The notes: a model not told the origin generated them from the letters alone. A DNA stretch of 8,211 nt from Bacteroidota bacterium (GCA_018825925.1 JAHKAT010000291.1:1-8211); one strand, 5' to 3'; counted from the stretch's first letter, positions 1 through 5,289 are shown. Numbers and translations are program-made.

Positions 1-2
1 AA

Positions 3-257
3 ATCGTGATTGGAACTATAAAACGAATTTATGATTTGTACATTCAAAACGGAATCAATCTTAACTTGGTGCGTTATTTTGTAATTGATGATAGTGAAGT
101 GGTGTTCAACGGTCACAACCCTGGTTATTTACTTCGTATTGCTGATAGTTTACCGAAATGCCAGGTAGTTTTAAACTGTCATGACATAACTCCAAAAATT
201 AAATCATTTATAGACGAGGTAGAAATTCCATTCGTCACTTTAAAATTAGGCGTTTAA
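3..257 (+). CDS. C-terminal part of a degenerate single-domain DEAD-box helicase-like protein (5' end outside window)
   Basis: The frame is open to the left edge, so this is the tail of a longer gene; 84 codons are visible. Seen: the order of elements matches the second half of a DEAD-box RecA1 domain. An IVIGTIKR segment stands where motif Ib (TPGR) belongs, VRYFVIDDSE where motif II (VLDEAD) belongs, then LLRIADSLPKCQVVLNCHD where motif III (LFSAT) belongs, followed by an ITPKIKSF segment. The protein stops right after this domain, at the TAA at 255-257, so the second helicase domain with motifs IV-VI is absent. DEAD has become DDSE and SAT has become CHD, so ATP hydrolysis and unwinding by this chain are unlikely. 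Inference: a non-catalytic or RNA-binding relic of the family. The Walker A region lies outside the window and cannot be judged. The gene converges on the Nudix gene and shares its stop-codon palindrome. Confidence 0.6.
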   Translation: MVIGTIKRIYDLYIQNGINLNLVRYFVIDDSEVVFNGHNPGYLLRIADSLPKCQVVLNCHDITPKIKSFIDEVEIPFVTLKLGV

Positions 258-691
258 TCTACCTGATTGATTATCATCTCAACGACCAATCTATCGATAG
301 GGAATGTAAATTCGATTTCTTTCAATTGTGAGATGGAAAACCATGCCGGGAATTCTCCTTCACTGCTTGGTAAAAAGTTGTGGTCAACCGTGGATATCTT
401 GTTTAATTCCGTTGATACGACATTGTAATAAAACGAAATCAATTGGTCTTGCGTGTTAAAAACGGAAATTTGTTTGAACTCATTTACATAAAAAAGTTCT
501 TTCACTTCAATAGTAACATCCAGTTCTTCGCGCCACTCTCGTACCAAACATTCCGCTAAACCTTCTCCCCATTCTAAACCCCCACCAGGAAATTTAATCA
601 TGTGCTTTCCATTGCGCAATTCTATAGAAACTAGAATCTGATTTTTCTCATTTCGCAAAATTCCATACGCACGGAGGTTAAATCGATTCAT
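254..691 (-). CDS. Nudix hydrolase
   Basis: This 145-residue protein belongs to the Nudix family, which cleaves nucleoside diphosphates linked to another moiety (NDP-sugars, dinucleotides, oxidised NTPs) and uses Mg2+ or Mn2+. Seen: a Nudix box from G37 to V59 in the pattern G-x5-E43-x7-R51-E52-W-x-E55-E56-L-D-V. All catalytic Glu and Arg residues are kept; the usual Gly near the end is Asp (D58). The length is normal for a one-domain Nudix enzyme. There is no signal peptide or membrane segment, so it is presumably cytosolic. Its ATG (691-689) overlaps the TAA of the upstream pyrophosphohydrolase by one base (TAATG), which suggests translational coupling and a shared transcript. The substrate cannot be read from the sequence. 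The pairing with another NTP-handling enzyme hints at nucleotide-pool cleaning (inference). Confidence 0.9.
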   Translation of the reverse strand: MNRFNLRAYGILRNEKNQILVSIELRNGKHMIKFPGGGLEWGEGLAECLVREWREELDVTIEVKELFYVNEFKQISVFNTQDQLISFYYNVVSTELNKISTVDHNFLPSSEGEFPAWFSISQLKEIEFTFPIDRLVVEMIINQVD

Positions 692-1080
692 TATTCTAAA
701 ATCTCAGCAATATTAGGCCTAAAGTATAAATCACTTTTCAGTACCTTTCCGTCTTCGCGATAAATTGCTTTTCCATTCTCATCAAGTTTACTCATGTTGG
801 AACGTTGGATTTCTTGAAAAACCTCCTCAATTTTCTTCTGTAGACCATGCTTCAAAATTGTACCACACAAAATGTATAATTGGTCCCCAAGTGCATCTGC
901 AATTTCCACTATATCTCCCTTTTTAGCCGCTTCCAAATACTCTTCATTTTCCTCTGCCATCAAACGAAAGCGAAGTTCTATATCTGATTCTGAAAGCTTT
1001 GCTACTGGGGAATAATTATTTTGAATGCCGAAAGAAGTATGAAACTTTTCTACTTCGCCTATAATGTCTTGAAATTCCAT
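691..1080 (-). CDS. MazG/PRA-PH-like nucleoside triphosphate pyrophosphohydrolase
   Basis: This 129-residue all-alpha protein resembles the MazG/HisE (phosphoribosyl-ATP pyrophosphohydrolase-like) superfamily, whose members remove pyrophosphate from NTPs or dNTPs with Mg2+. Seen: the metal-binding pattern E43-E44-x2-E47 on one helix and E59-x2-D62 with D66 on the next. A C-terminal segment (R93-SNMSKL-99 through K112/K115 to the YFRPN stretch) is characteristic of the single-domain subgroup also found in phages and related to dUTPase-like MazG proteins. It is too short for full-length MazG, which has two domains. It is not obviously HisE, since no his gene is nearby. The gene leads a two-gene unit with the Nudix hydrolase. 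A weak promoter-like box lies 23 nt upstream of the ATG. The exact substrate is unknown; house-cleaning of non-canonical nucleotides is the likely role (inference). Confidence 0.85.
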   Translation of the reverse strand: MEFQDIIGEVEKFHTSFGIQNNYSPVAKLSESDIELRFRLMAEENEEYLEAAKKGDIVEIADALGDQLYILCGTILKHGLQKKIEEVFQEIQRSNMSKLDENGKAIYREDGKVLKSDLYFRPNIAEILE

Positions 1081-1183
1081 GGGAGTGATTTTTTATATTG
1101 AAACAAAGATGGGTAAATCCACTATGAATTGATTCTTAATTTTTTCAACACAAAATCAACAAATACATTCAAATATTTGATTT
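1081..1183. other. Intergenic spacer between aroA and the pyrophosphohydrolase gene
   Basis: This 103-nt AT-rich gap lies between two minus-strand genes. It carries a 12-bp perfect palindrome (1169-1180, TCAAATATTTGA) just past the aroA stop. That palindrome has no G/C core and no following U-run, so it is not a convincing intrinsic terminator. It also carries a -7-like box at 1104-1111. Whether aroA transcription continues into the downstream pair cannot be settled from sequence alone. Confidence 0.5.
1104..1111 (-). promoter_or_regulatory. Possible -7 promoter box upstream of the pyrophosphohydrolase-Nudix pair
   Basis: Reading the minus strand, CATCTTTG ends 23 nt before the ATG at 1080. 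It matches the Bacteroidota -7 consensus TAnnTTTG at all but the first base. No TTG lies at the usual 17-23 nt upstream; the nearest is 34 nt away. The call therefore rests on the -7 box, its position, and the identical 12-mer upstream of the DAHP synthase gene. Confidence 0.35.
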
Positions 1184-2422
1184 TCAAGTAATCAGAGCCG
1201 ACCTGTGTTCCCAAAAATCGGGATAACTCTTTTTTACTGAATCTTTTCCTTCTAAATGACAATCTCTCGACATAAAGGAAGAAAGCACACCAATAGCCAT
1301 AGCAATTCGATGATCATCGTGAGCCGAAAAAGCACTCGACAATAAGCTTTTAACCCCCAAAACACTCATTTTGTCTTGGTCTGGAAATAAATCTATTTGA
1401 ACACCCATTTTCAAAAGCTCTTGTTGCAGCGCAATTCCCCTATCTGATTCCTTTATTTTTAATCGATTCAATCCAAAGATTGTCGATTGACCTTCTGTCA
1501 GTGCTGCTAAAACGACCAACGCAGGAAATAAGTCAGGACAGTCCGTCGCATCAAACTCAAAAGATCGCCGATTTTTGCCTTCAACGGTTAGACCATTTTC
1601 TCCATGCACTATTTTACAACCAGCACCCACCAATGCCCGAAGCATTTGTTTGTCGGCTTGTAAGCTTTTCATAGAGAGTCCCTGCAATTCGATGGCAGAA
1701 CCGAGAGCCGAGGCTGCAAGCCAACAAGACGCTGCACTCCAATCACTTTCCACCATGTATTCTTGTGCCTGGTATTTTTGACCACCTTTGATTATAAAAT
1801 GATCGCCCTCCTTCTCAATTATTTGAATGCAAAATTGATTCATCGTTGCGAGTGTCATTTCCAAATAGGGTCTGCTTTTTAAATTTTCTATTATTATTTC
1901 AGAATCAAATTCCGCCAAGGGTAAAGCCATCAATAGCCCAGAAATGAACTGTGAACTTTGAGAACCATCCAAAACAAACTTGTTTTTGTTCGAAAAACCT
2001 TTAAAAGTAATCGGTGCATAAGCTGAACTTACCTTCAGGTCGGTTTCTTTAAATTGTTGTTGATAAAAGTCCATTGGACGATTGACCAAAGTGCCCGAAG
2101 CCGACAAAACATGATTTCCACCTCGAATCGCGCATTGACCTGCAATCAAACGAAACCCTAGGCCACTTTCACCCAAATTCATCTCGGTATTTTTCGGAAA
2201 TCCACCAACCCCTTCAATTTCGACACGGTCGTTAAACTCAATGATTCTTGCTCCAATTAGGCGAATATTCTCAAGCATTTGAACCTCATCATTGCTCTTG
2301 CCTACATTTCTTAAAATAGAGGTTCCTACACTTAATCCAGCTGCTAAAATGGCCCGTTGGGCGTCACTTTTACTTGGAGGTATGTTTAAAATCCCTTTTA
2401 ATAATCCAGGCTGCAAGATCAT
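1184..2422 (-). CDS. aroA: 3-phosphoshikimate 1-carboxyvinyltransferase (EPSP synthase)
   Basis: This cytosolic enzyme transfers the enolpyruvyl group of PEP to shikimate 3-phosphate, the sixth shikimate-pathway step. At 412 residues it is slightly short for the family (about 427). The usual binding residues can be matched to E. coli: K18/S19/R23 in PPSKSDAQR (K22/S23/R27), R115 in NRPM (R124), S156-S157-Q158 (169-171), Y186 (Y200), D297 (D313), K324-E325-x-D-R328 (K340/E341/R344), R372 in DDHR (R386) and K398 (K411). The PEP loop is unusual: GESGLGFRL (84-92) replaces GNAGTAMRP, so the T97 and P101 equivalents are both Leu and the N94 equivalent is Glu. Several motifs (FRL, RPM, LKIKESDR) look nearer to class II enzymes than to E. 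coli. The ATG overlaps the DAHP synthase stop as ATGA, implying coupled translation from one aro transcript. Confidence 0.95.
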   Translation of the reverse strand: MILQPGLLKGILNIPPSKSDAQRAILAAGLSVGTSILRNVGKSNDEVQMLENIRLIGARIIEFNDRVEIEGVGGFPKNTEMNLGESGLGFRLIAGQCAIRGGNHVLSASGTLVNRPMDFYQQQFKETDLKVSSAYAPITFKGFSNKNKFVLDGSQSSQFISGLLMALPLAEFDSEIIIENLKSRPYLEMTLATMNQFCIQIIEKEGDHFIIKGGQKYQAQEYMVESDWSAASCWLAASALGSAIELQGLSMKSLQADKQMLRALVGAGCKIVHGENGLTVEGKNRRSFEFDATDCPDLFPALVVLAALTEGQSTIFGLNRLKIKESDRGIALQQELLKMGVQIDLFPDQDKMSVLGVKSLLSSAFSAHDDHRIAMAIGVLSSFMSRDCHLEGKDSVKKSYPDFWEHRSALIT

Positions 2423-3507
2423 GGTGTTTCCGAATTTGGAAGATTTGGATTCATCACTTTTGTTTGGTGTCGAATCGATTCTTGATGTATTGCATCCATG
2501 GCTTGACGGATAAATCTTTCCGTGAGCTGATAATCTTCACTTTTTGACATTCGTTTAGAAATCACCTTTGCCCAATGTTCTTGCTGGTATATGGTGATGT
2601 TGTTCAATCTCTTGAATTCGCCAACTTCTTTGCTTAAATTCATTCTTGACGATAAAATATCGAACAATCGATCGTCCAATAATTCTATTTTGTCTCTAAA
2701 CTCCTGCAGCTGTTGTTCTATCGTTTCATTGCTTTCTGAAGATCTTAGCACCAAATTCATCAGTAACTTTCCCAAACCTTTTGGAGTCACTTGCTGCGAA
2801 GCGTCCGACCAAGCTTTCAAGGGGTCAGGATGGGTTTCTATCATCAAACCATCGTAGTTTAAGTCCATTGCTTTCTGACAAATTTCAAGCAACAAATCTC
2901 TTTTTCCAGCAATGTGACTAGGGTCACAAATCATCGGAATATCTTGGCATCTCTGACGAAAAGCCATAGGTATTTCCCAATTTGGCGCATTGCGATATTT
3001 GGGATGCTTATAAAATGAAAAACCTCGGTGAATAGCTGCCAAATCTTTAATTCCTGCTTTTTCTAATCTTTCAAAAGCTCCAATCCACAATTCTAAATCT
3101 GGATTTACTGGATTTTTAACCATCACAGGAATATCAACACCTTTTAAGGCATCGGCAATTTCTTGCACCGCAAAAGGATTCACTGTCGTACGAGCTCCAA
3201 TCCACAATACATCTACACCCGCTTTTAATGCGGCATTGGCATGATGGGCATTGGCAATTTCAGTAGTTGTTGGTAAACCACAAGCTTTTCCCGCCTCTAC
3301 CAACCAAGGCAAACCAATAGCCCCAACCCCTTCAAAAGAATCTGGTCTAGTGCGAGGTTTCCATATTCCTGCTCGAAGCAAGTTGGCTTGCTTGTTCTGA
3401 GCTATCTCAACACAAACTTGCATCAACTGATCAGGAGTTTCGGCACTGCATGGACCTGTTATTAAATATGGCCCTTGATTATTATTTATAGATTCTTGAA
3501 GTTTCAT
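2419..3507 (-). CDS. aroF: Bifunctional DAHP synthase (class I-beta) / chorismate mutase (AroQ type)
   Basis: This protein catalyses the first shikimate step (PEP + erythrose 4-phosphate to DAHP) and also converts chorismate to prephenate. Residues 1-255 are the DAHP synthase barrel: GPCSAE (18-23), R45 and K50-P-R52, GARTT (104-108), K131, H160-R161-G162 and DPSH (195-198). Metal ligands are C20, H198, E224 and D235; the last three keep the Thermotoga enzyme's spacing. Residues about 262-348 are a helical AroQ chorismate mutase with R271, R288, K299, S344 and Q348 in register with E. coli R11, R28, K39, S84 and Q88. Q308 and H311 stand where D48 and R51 are expected. The DAHP synthase-first fusion is known from Bacteroidota, where the mutase domain can relay prephenate feedback (family knowledge). 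An in-frame TAA three codons upstream fixes the ATG. aroF is the class I-beta family name; aroG is also used. Confidence 0.94.
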   Translation of the reverse strand: MKLQESINNNQGPYLITGPCSAETPDQLMQVCVEIAQNKQANLLRAGIWKPRTRPDSFEGVGAIGLPWLVEAGKACGLPTTTEIANAHHANAALKAGVDVLWIGARTTVNPFAVQEIADALKGVDIPVMVKNPVNPDLELWIGAFERLEKAGIKDLAAIHRGFSFYKHPKYRNAPNWEIPMAFRQRCQDIPMICDPSHIAGKRDLLLEICQKAMDLNYDGLMIETHPDPLKAWSDASQQVTPKGLGKLLMNLVLRSSESNETIEQQLQEFRDKIELLDDRLFDILSSRMNLSKEVGEFKRLNNITIYQQEHWAKVISKRMSKSEDYQLTERFIRQAMDAIHQESIRHQTKVMNPNLPNSETP

Positions 3508-3531
3508 GCTATTTTACAGAACATTTTTGAA

Positions 3532-3558
3532 CAAAGATGGGCTTTATTGTTTTCTCAA
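3532..3558 (-). promoter_or_regulatory. Probable promoter of the DAHP synthase/chorismate mutase-aroA operon
   Basis: On the minus strand, TTG (3558-3556), a 16-nt spacer and CATCTTTG (3539-3532) approximate the Bacteroidota promoter TTG-N17-23-TAnnTTTG, with one -7 mismatch and a spacer one base short. The box ends 24 nt before the ATG, giving a 5' UTR of about 15-20 nt. That leaves no room for an attenuator on this side. The same 12-mer around the -7 box occurs upstream of the pyrophosphohydrolase gene. Confidence 0.5.
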
Positions 3559-3664
3559 AAAAAGTTTTAATCGAATTTTTCATAAGAAAACAAGTGGTCT
3601 ACTGCTTATTAAAGGGTTAATTGATTGATGAAATCGCAATTATTTTTTGTTGTAAAAAAATTTA

Positions 3665-3715
3665 TTTGTTAAAAACATAGTTTGTTCAATCAAGATCTCA
3701 TTGGTTAAAAATATA
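3665..3715. repeat. Imperfect direct repeat overlapping the trp -33 element
   Basis: TTTGTTAAAAACATA (3665-3679) recurs as TTGGTTAAAAATATA (3701-3715), identical at 13 of 15 positions. The offset of 36 bp is between three and four helical turns. The second copy includes the TTG of the trp promoter. It may be a regulator site or just AT-rich coincidence. Confidence 0.3.
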
Positions 3716-3728
3716 ATTCATACATTTG
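3701..3728 (+). promoter_or_regulatory. Promoter of the trp operon (Bacteroidota type)
   Basis: TTG at 3701-3703, a 17-nt spacer and TACATTTG at 3721-3728 match exactly the Bacteroidota housekeeping promoter pattern TTG-N17-23-TAnnTTTG. Transcription should start a few bases beyond 3728, roughly 3731-3737. That is immediately at or just before the leader peptide ATG at 3736, so the leader ORF would have almost no 5' UTR. Confidence 0.75.
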
Positions 3729-3735
3729 TTTCCTG

Positions 3736-3798
3736 ATGTTGAATTTTTCACAAAATAGCAAGCTTTGGTGGCACAACGAATTTCGTTGGCAGGCCTAG
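3736..3798 (+). CDS. trpL: trp operon leader peptide, 20 residues with Trp at 11, 12 and 18
   Basis: The ORF runs from ATG 3736-3738 to TAG 3796-3798. It encodes 20 residues ending in LWWHNEFRWQA. Three of 20 codons are TGG (3766-3768, 3769-3771, 3787-3789), far above chance for this rare residue in AT-rich DNA. It sits just after the trp promoter and just before an intrinsic terminator that precedes trpE. By analogy with the proteobacterial trpL, the peptide has no enzymatic role; the ribosome's progress through the tandem Trp codons senses charged tRNA-Trp. The stop codon lies directly after the strand that can form the antiterminator (3789-3795), so a ribosome finishing the peptide would mask it. 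There is no Shine-Dalgarno sequence, as is normal for this phylum. The start is the only ATG in frame close to the promoter. Translation is inferred, not shown. Confidence 0.85.
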   Translation: MLNFSQNSKLWWHNEFRWQA

Positions 3799-3856
3799 TT
3801 ATGTACTAGAATAAGATTTTCAAAATCGGCTTGCATCAGTAAGCCGATTTTTTTTT
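3770..3856 (+). promoter_or_regulatory. Tryptophan attenuator: alternative antiterminator/terminator RNA structures
   Basis: Three mutually exclusive pairings are visible. Strand 1:2 (3770-3778 with 3784-3795): CAACG/CGUUG around loop AAUUU, extended by GGC/GCC across an internal loop. Strand 2:3, the antiterminator: GCAGGCC (3789-3795) with GGCUUGC (3828-3834), seven pairs including one G-U. Strand 3:4: the terminator (3822-3851). Small hairpins (3796-3799/3805-3808 and 3815-3818/3824-3827) fit inside the 2:3 loop and would stack as a three-way junction. A ribosome stalled at Trp11/Trp12 covers strand 1 and frees strand 2 for strand 3, giving read-through. A ribosome reaching the stop covers strand 2 and the terminator forms. 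This is the textbook logic, inferred here from base pairing alone. Confidence 0.8.
3822..3856 (+). terminator. Intrinsic terminator (attenuator) in the trp leader
   Basis: AAAATCGGCTT (3822-3832) is perfectly complementary to AAGCCGATTTT (3841-3851). The stem can be extended by a G-U and a C-G pair, leaving the 4-nt loop ATCA. A run of nine T (3848-3856) follows the G/C core directly. The trpE ATG begins only 19 nt further on, so the terminator must control entry into trpE rather than end an upstream gene; the only thing upstream on this strand is the leader peptide. Confidence 0.92.
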
Positions 3857-3875
3857 ACCCTTTTTTTTCAAAATA

Positions 3876-5288
3876 ATGAATACAAATATTTGCACTCAAA
3901 CGCATCAATTCAACTCGGACGTTCACACACCCGTCGAATTATACCTACAACTCCGTCACAAGTTCAGAAAGTCATGCTTAATGGAAAGTAATGACTACTA
4001 TGACCGTCAGGACAGTAAATCATTTATTGGAGTAGAACCATTGATAGAAATAACTTTGGTCGACCAATTTTTAACGATCCAAAAAGGCGATGAAATCATT
4101 AGTAGTAAAATTCAATCTTCAGAAGACATTAGTTTATTAATAAAAAACACCTTAAATAGCTTCCAATTCGCAGATGACGTAGGCGGTTTAAATGGTTTTT
4201 TCGGTAGAGTTGGATTTGAATTCGCTCATTTAAACGAAGACTTGATTCAAAAAACACAAAGCGATCTTGAGCTTCCTGATTTACACCTCTTTATCTATAA
4301 GTACATCTTGATTATTGATCATTTCAATGACCAAGGCACAATTGTTAAAAATTCACTTTTACCGGAACCATTAACAGGTACAGAAATAAATATTTTGCTC
4401 GACAAAAATCCATTTGCTGAATTGCCTTTTGAAATCGTCGGTCAAGAGAAATCAAACAGAAATGATGAGGCTATTAAAAACACAATAAAAAAAGCACTCG
4501 AGCATGTAGAGCGCGGCAATGTTTTTCAACTAGTCATCTCAAACAGATATGAACAGGCTTATTTCGGAGATGATTTCAAAGTTTACAGAGCTCTTCGCCG
4601 CTTAAATCCTTCTCCTTATTTATTTTACTTTGATTTTGAATCCTACCGTTTATTTGGTTCTTCGCCTGAGGCTCAAATTAAAATCGACAATGGAGTTGCA
4701 GAAATTCATCCTATTGCTGGGACGGTTAAAAAAACGGGAAATTCAATTCAAGATGAATTATTAGCACAGCAATTATTGGCCGATGAAAAAGAAAACGCCG
4801 AACACACCATGCTTGTTGACCTAGCAAGAAACGATTTAAGTAGAAATTGCAACAATGTTAGGGTGGAAAAATACAAACAGCTGCAAGCGTTTTCACATGT
4901 TCAACATTTAGTTTCTATTGTGAAAGGCTCTTTAATGGAGCACACCTGCTCGTTTGAAACATTTACAAATACGTTTCCAGCTGGAACTTTATCGGGAACG
5001 CCAAAACCGAAAGCATTAGAACTTATTCAGCAATTAGAAAACAACACTCGTGATTTTTATGGAGGTGCAATCGGGTTGATATCGGCCAATGGAAATATCA
5101 ATATGGCAATTGTCATTCGTAGCGTGTTATCGAAAAATGGAAAGCTCTATTATCGCGCTGGTGCTGGAGTAGTGATTGATTCTCAACCAGATGCTGAAGT
5201 GGAAGAAATTCATAACAAATTAGGTGCACTTCGCCGCGCTATAAAAAAAGCAGCCGAATCAGACGTAATTCAACTTGATCTAATTTAA
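3876..5288 (+). CDS. trpE: Anthranilate synthase component I
   Basis: The large subunit converts chorismate to anthranilate using ammonia delivered by TrpG, the first committed step to tryptophan. At 470 residues it is a normal stand-alone TrpE. Seen: the N-terminal tryptophan-binding signature LMES (35-38) followed ten residues later by S49, matching the LLES-x10-S feedback motif. The chorismate-binding domain spans about 195-460: GNVFQLVISNR (214-224), LFGSSPEA (259-266), HPIAGT (278-283), ENAEHTMLVDLARND (306-320), FPAGTLSGTPK (367-377) and YRAGAGVV (426-433). Ala281 in PIAGT points to anthranilate rather than aminodeoxychorismate synthase, which has Lys there. The ATG follows an A-rich tract (CAAAATA) with no Shine-Dalgarno, 19 nt after the attenuator's T-run. 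The gap to trpG is one base. Regulation is probably by both attenuation and Trp feedback. Confidence 0.97.
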   Translation: MNTNICTQTHQFNSDVHTPVELYLQLRHKFRKSCLMESNDYYDRQDSKSFIGVEPLIEITLVDQFLTIQKGDEIISSKIQSSEDISLLIKNTLNSFQFADDVGGLNGFFGRVGFEFAHLNEDLIQKTQSDLELPDLHLFIYKYILIIDHFNDQGTIVKNSLLPEPLTGTEINILLDKNPFAELPFEIVGQEKSNRNDEAIKNTIKKALEHVERGNVFQLVISNRYEQAYFGDDFKVYRALRRLNPSPYLFYFDFESYRLFGSSPEAQIKIDNGVAEIHPIAGTVKKTGNSIQDELLAQQLLADEKENAEHTMLVDLARNDLSRNCNNVRVEKYKQLQAFSHVQHLVSIVKGSLMEHTCSFETFTNTFPAGTLSGTPKPKALELIQQLENNTRDFYGGAIGLISANGNINMAIVIRSVLSKNGKLYYRAGAGVVIDSQPDAEVEEIHNKLGALRRAIKKAAESDVIQLDLI

Positions 5289-5289
5289 A

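Larger units (their letters stand above)
3508..3735. other. Divergent aro/trp intergenic region, promoter part
   Basis: This very AT-rich stretch separates the minus-strand aro pair from the plus-strand trp transcript. It holds the aro promoter near the left end, the trp promoter at the right end, and an imperfect 15-bp direct repeat (3665-3679 and 3701-3715, 13 of 15 matching, offset 36 bp). The second repeat copy contains the trp -33 TTG. I see nothing else assignable at about 3560-3664; no coding frame there looks real. Confidence 0.6.

Noticed and set aside
6..8. GTG at 6-8 as the true start of the first gene
   Set aside because: The frame is open before it, and the preceding Ile codon continues the helicase-like IVIGT segment, so the real start lies outside the window.
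1169..1180. Palindrome TCAAATATTTGA just after aroA as a terminator
   Set aside because: It has almost no G/C pairs and no U-run follows on the minus strand, so an intrinsic terminator is not supported.
3758..3763. GCAAGC in the leader ORF is a perfect complement of GCTTGC (3829-3834) in the terminator arm
   Set aside because: It lies just before the Trp codons, so a ribosome stalled there would cover it; it cannot be the antiterminator strand in the starved state. GCAGGCC at 3789-3795 fits the mechanism better.
3795..3809. CTAG-TTATGTA-CTAG inverted repeat resembling a TrpR operator
   Set aside because: The E. coli operator has CTAG half-sites four bases apart, here seven. The site lies inside the transcribed leader downstream of the promoter, and TrpR is not typical of this phylum. 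It fits better as a small hairpin inside the antiterminator loop.
3861..3868. Second T-run (eight T) before trpE as a phase-variable tract or second terminator
   Set aside because: It has no hairpin of its own and lies outside any reading frame, so length changes would not switch translation; it is probably part of the unstructured region before the start codon.
3729..3875. T-box or TRAP-type control of the trp leader
   Set aside because: No T-box-like conserved bulge sequence and no series of spaced GAG/UAG triplets is visible; a leader ORF with Trp codons explains the terminator without either.
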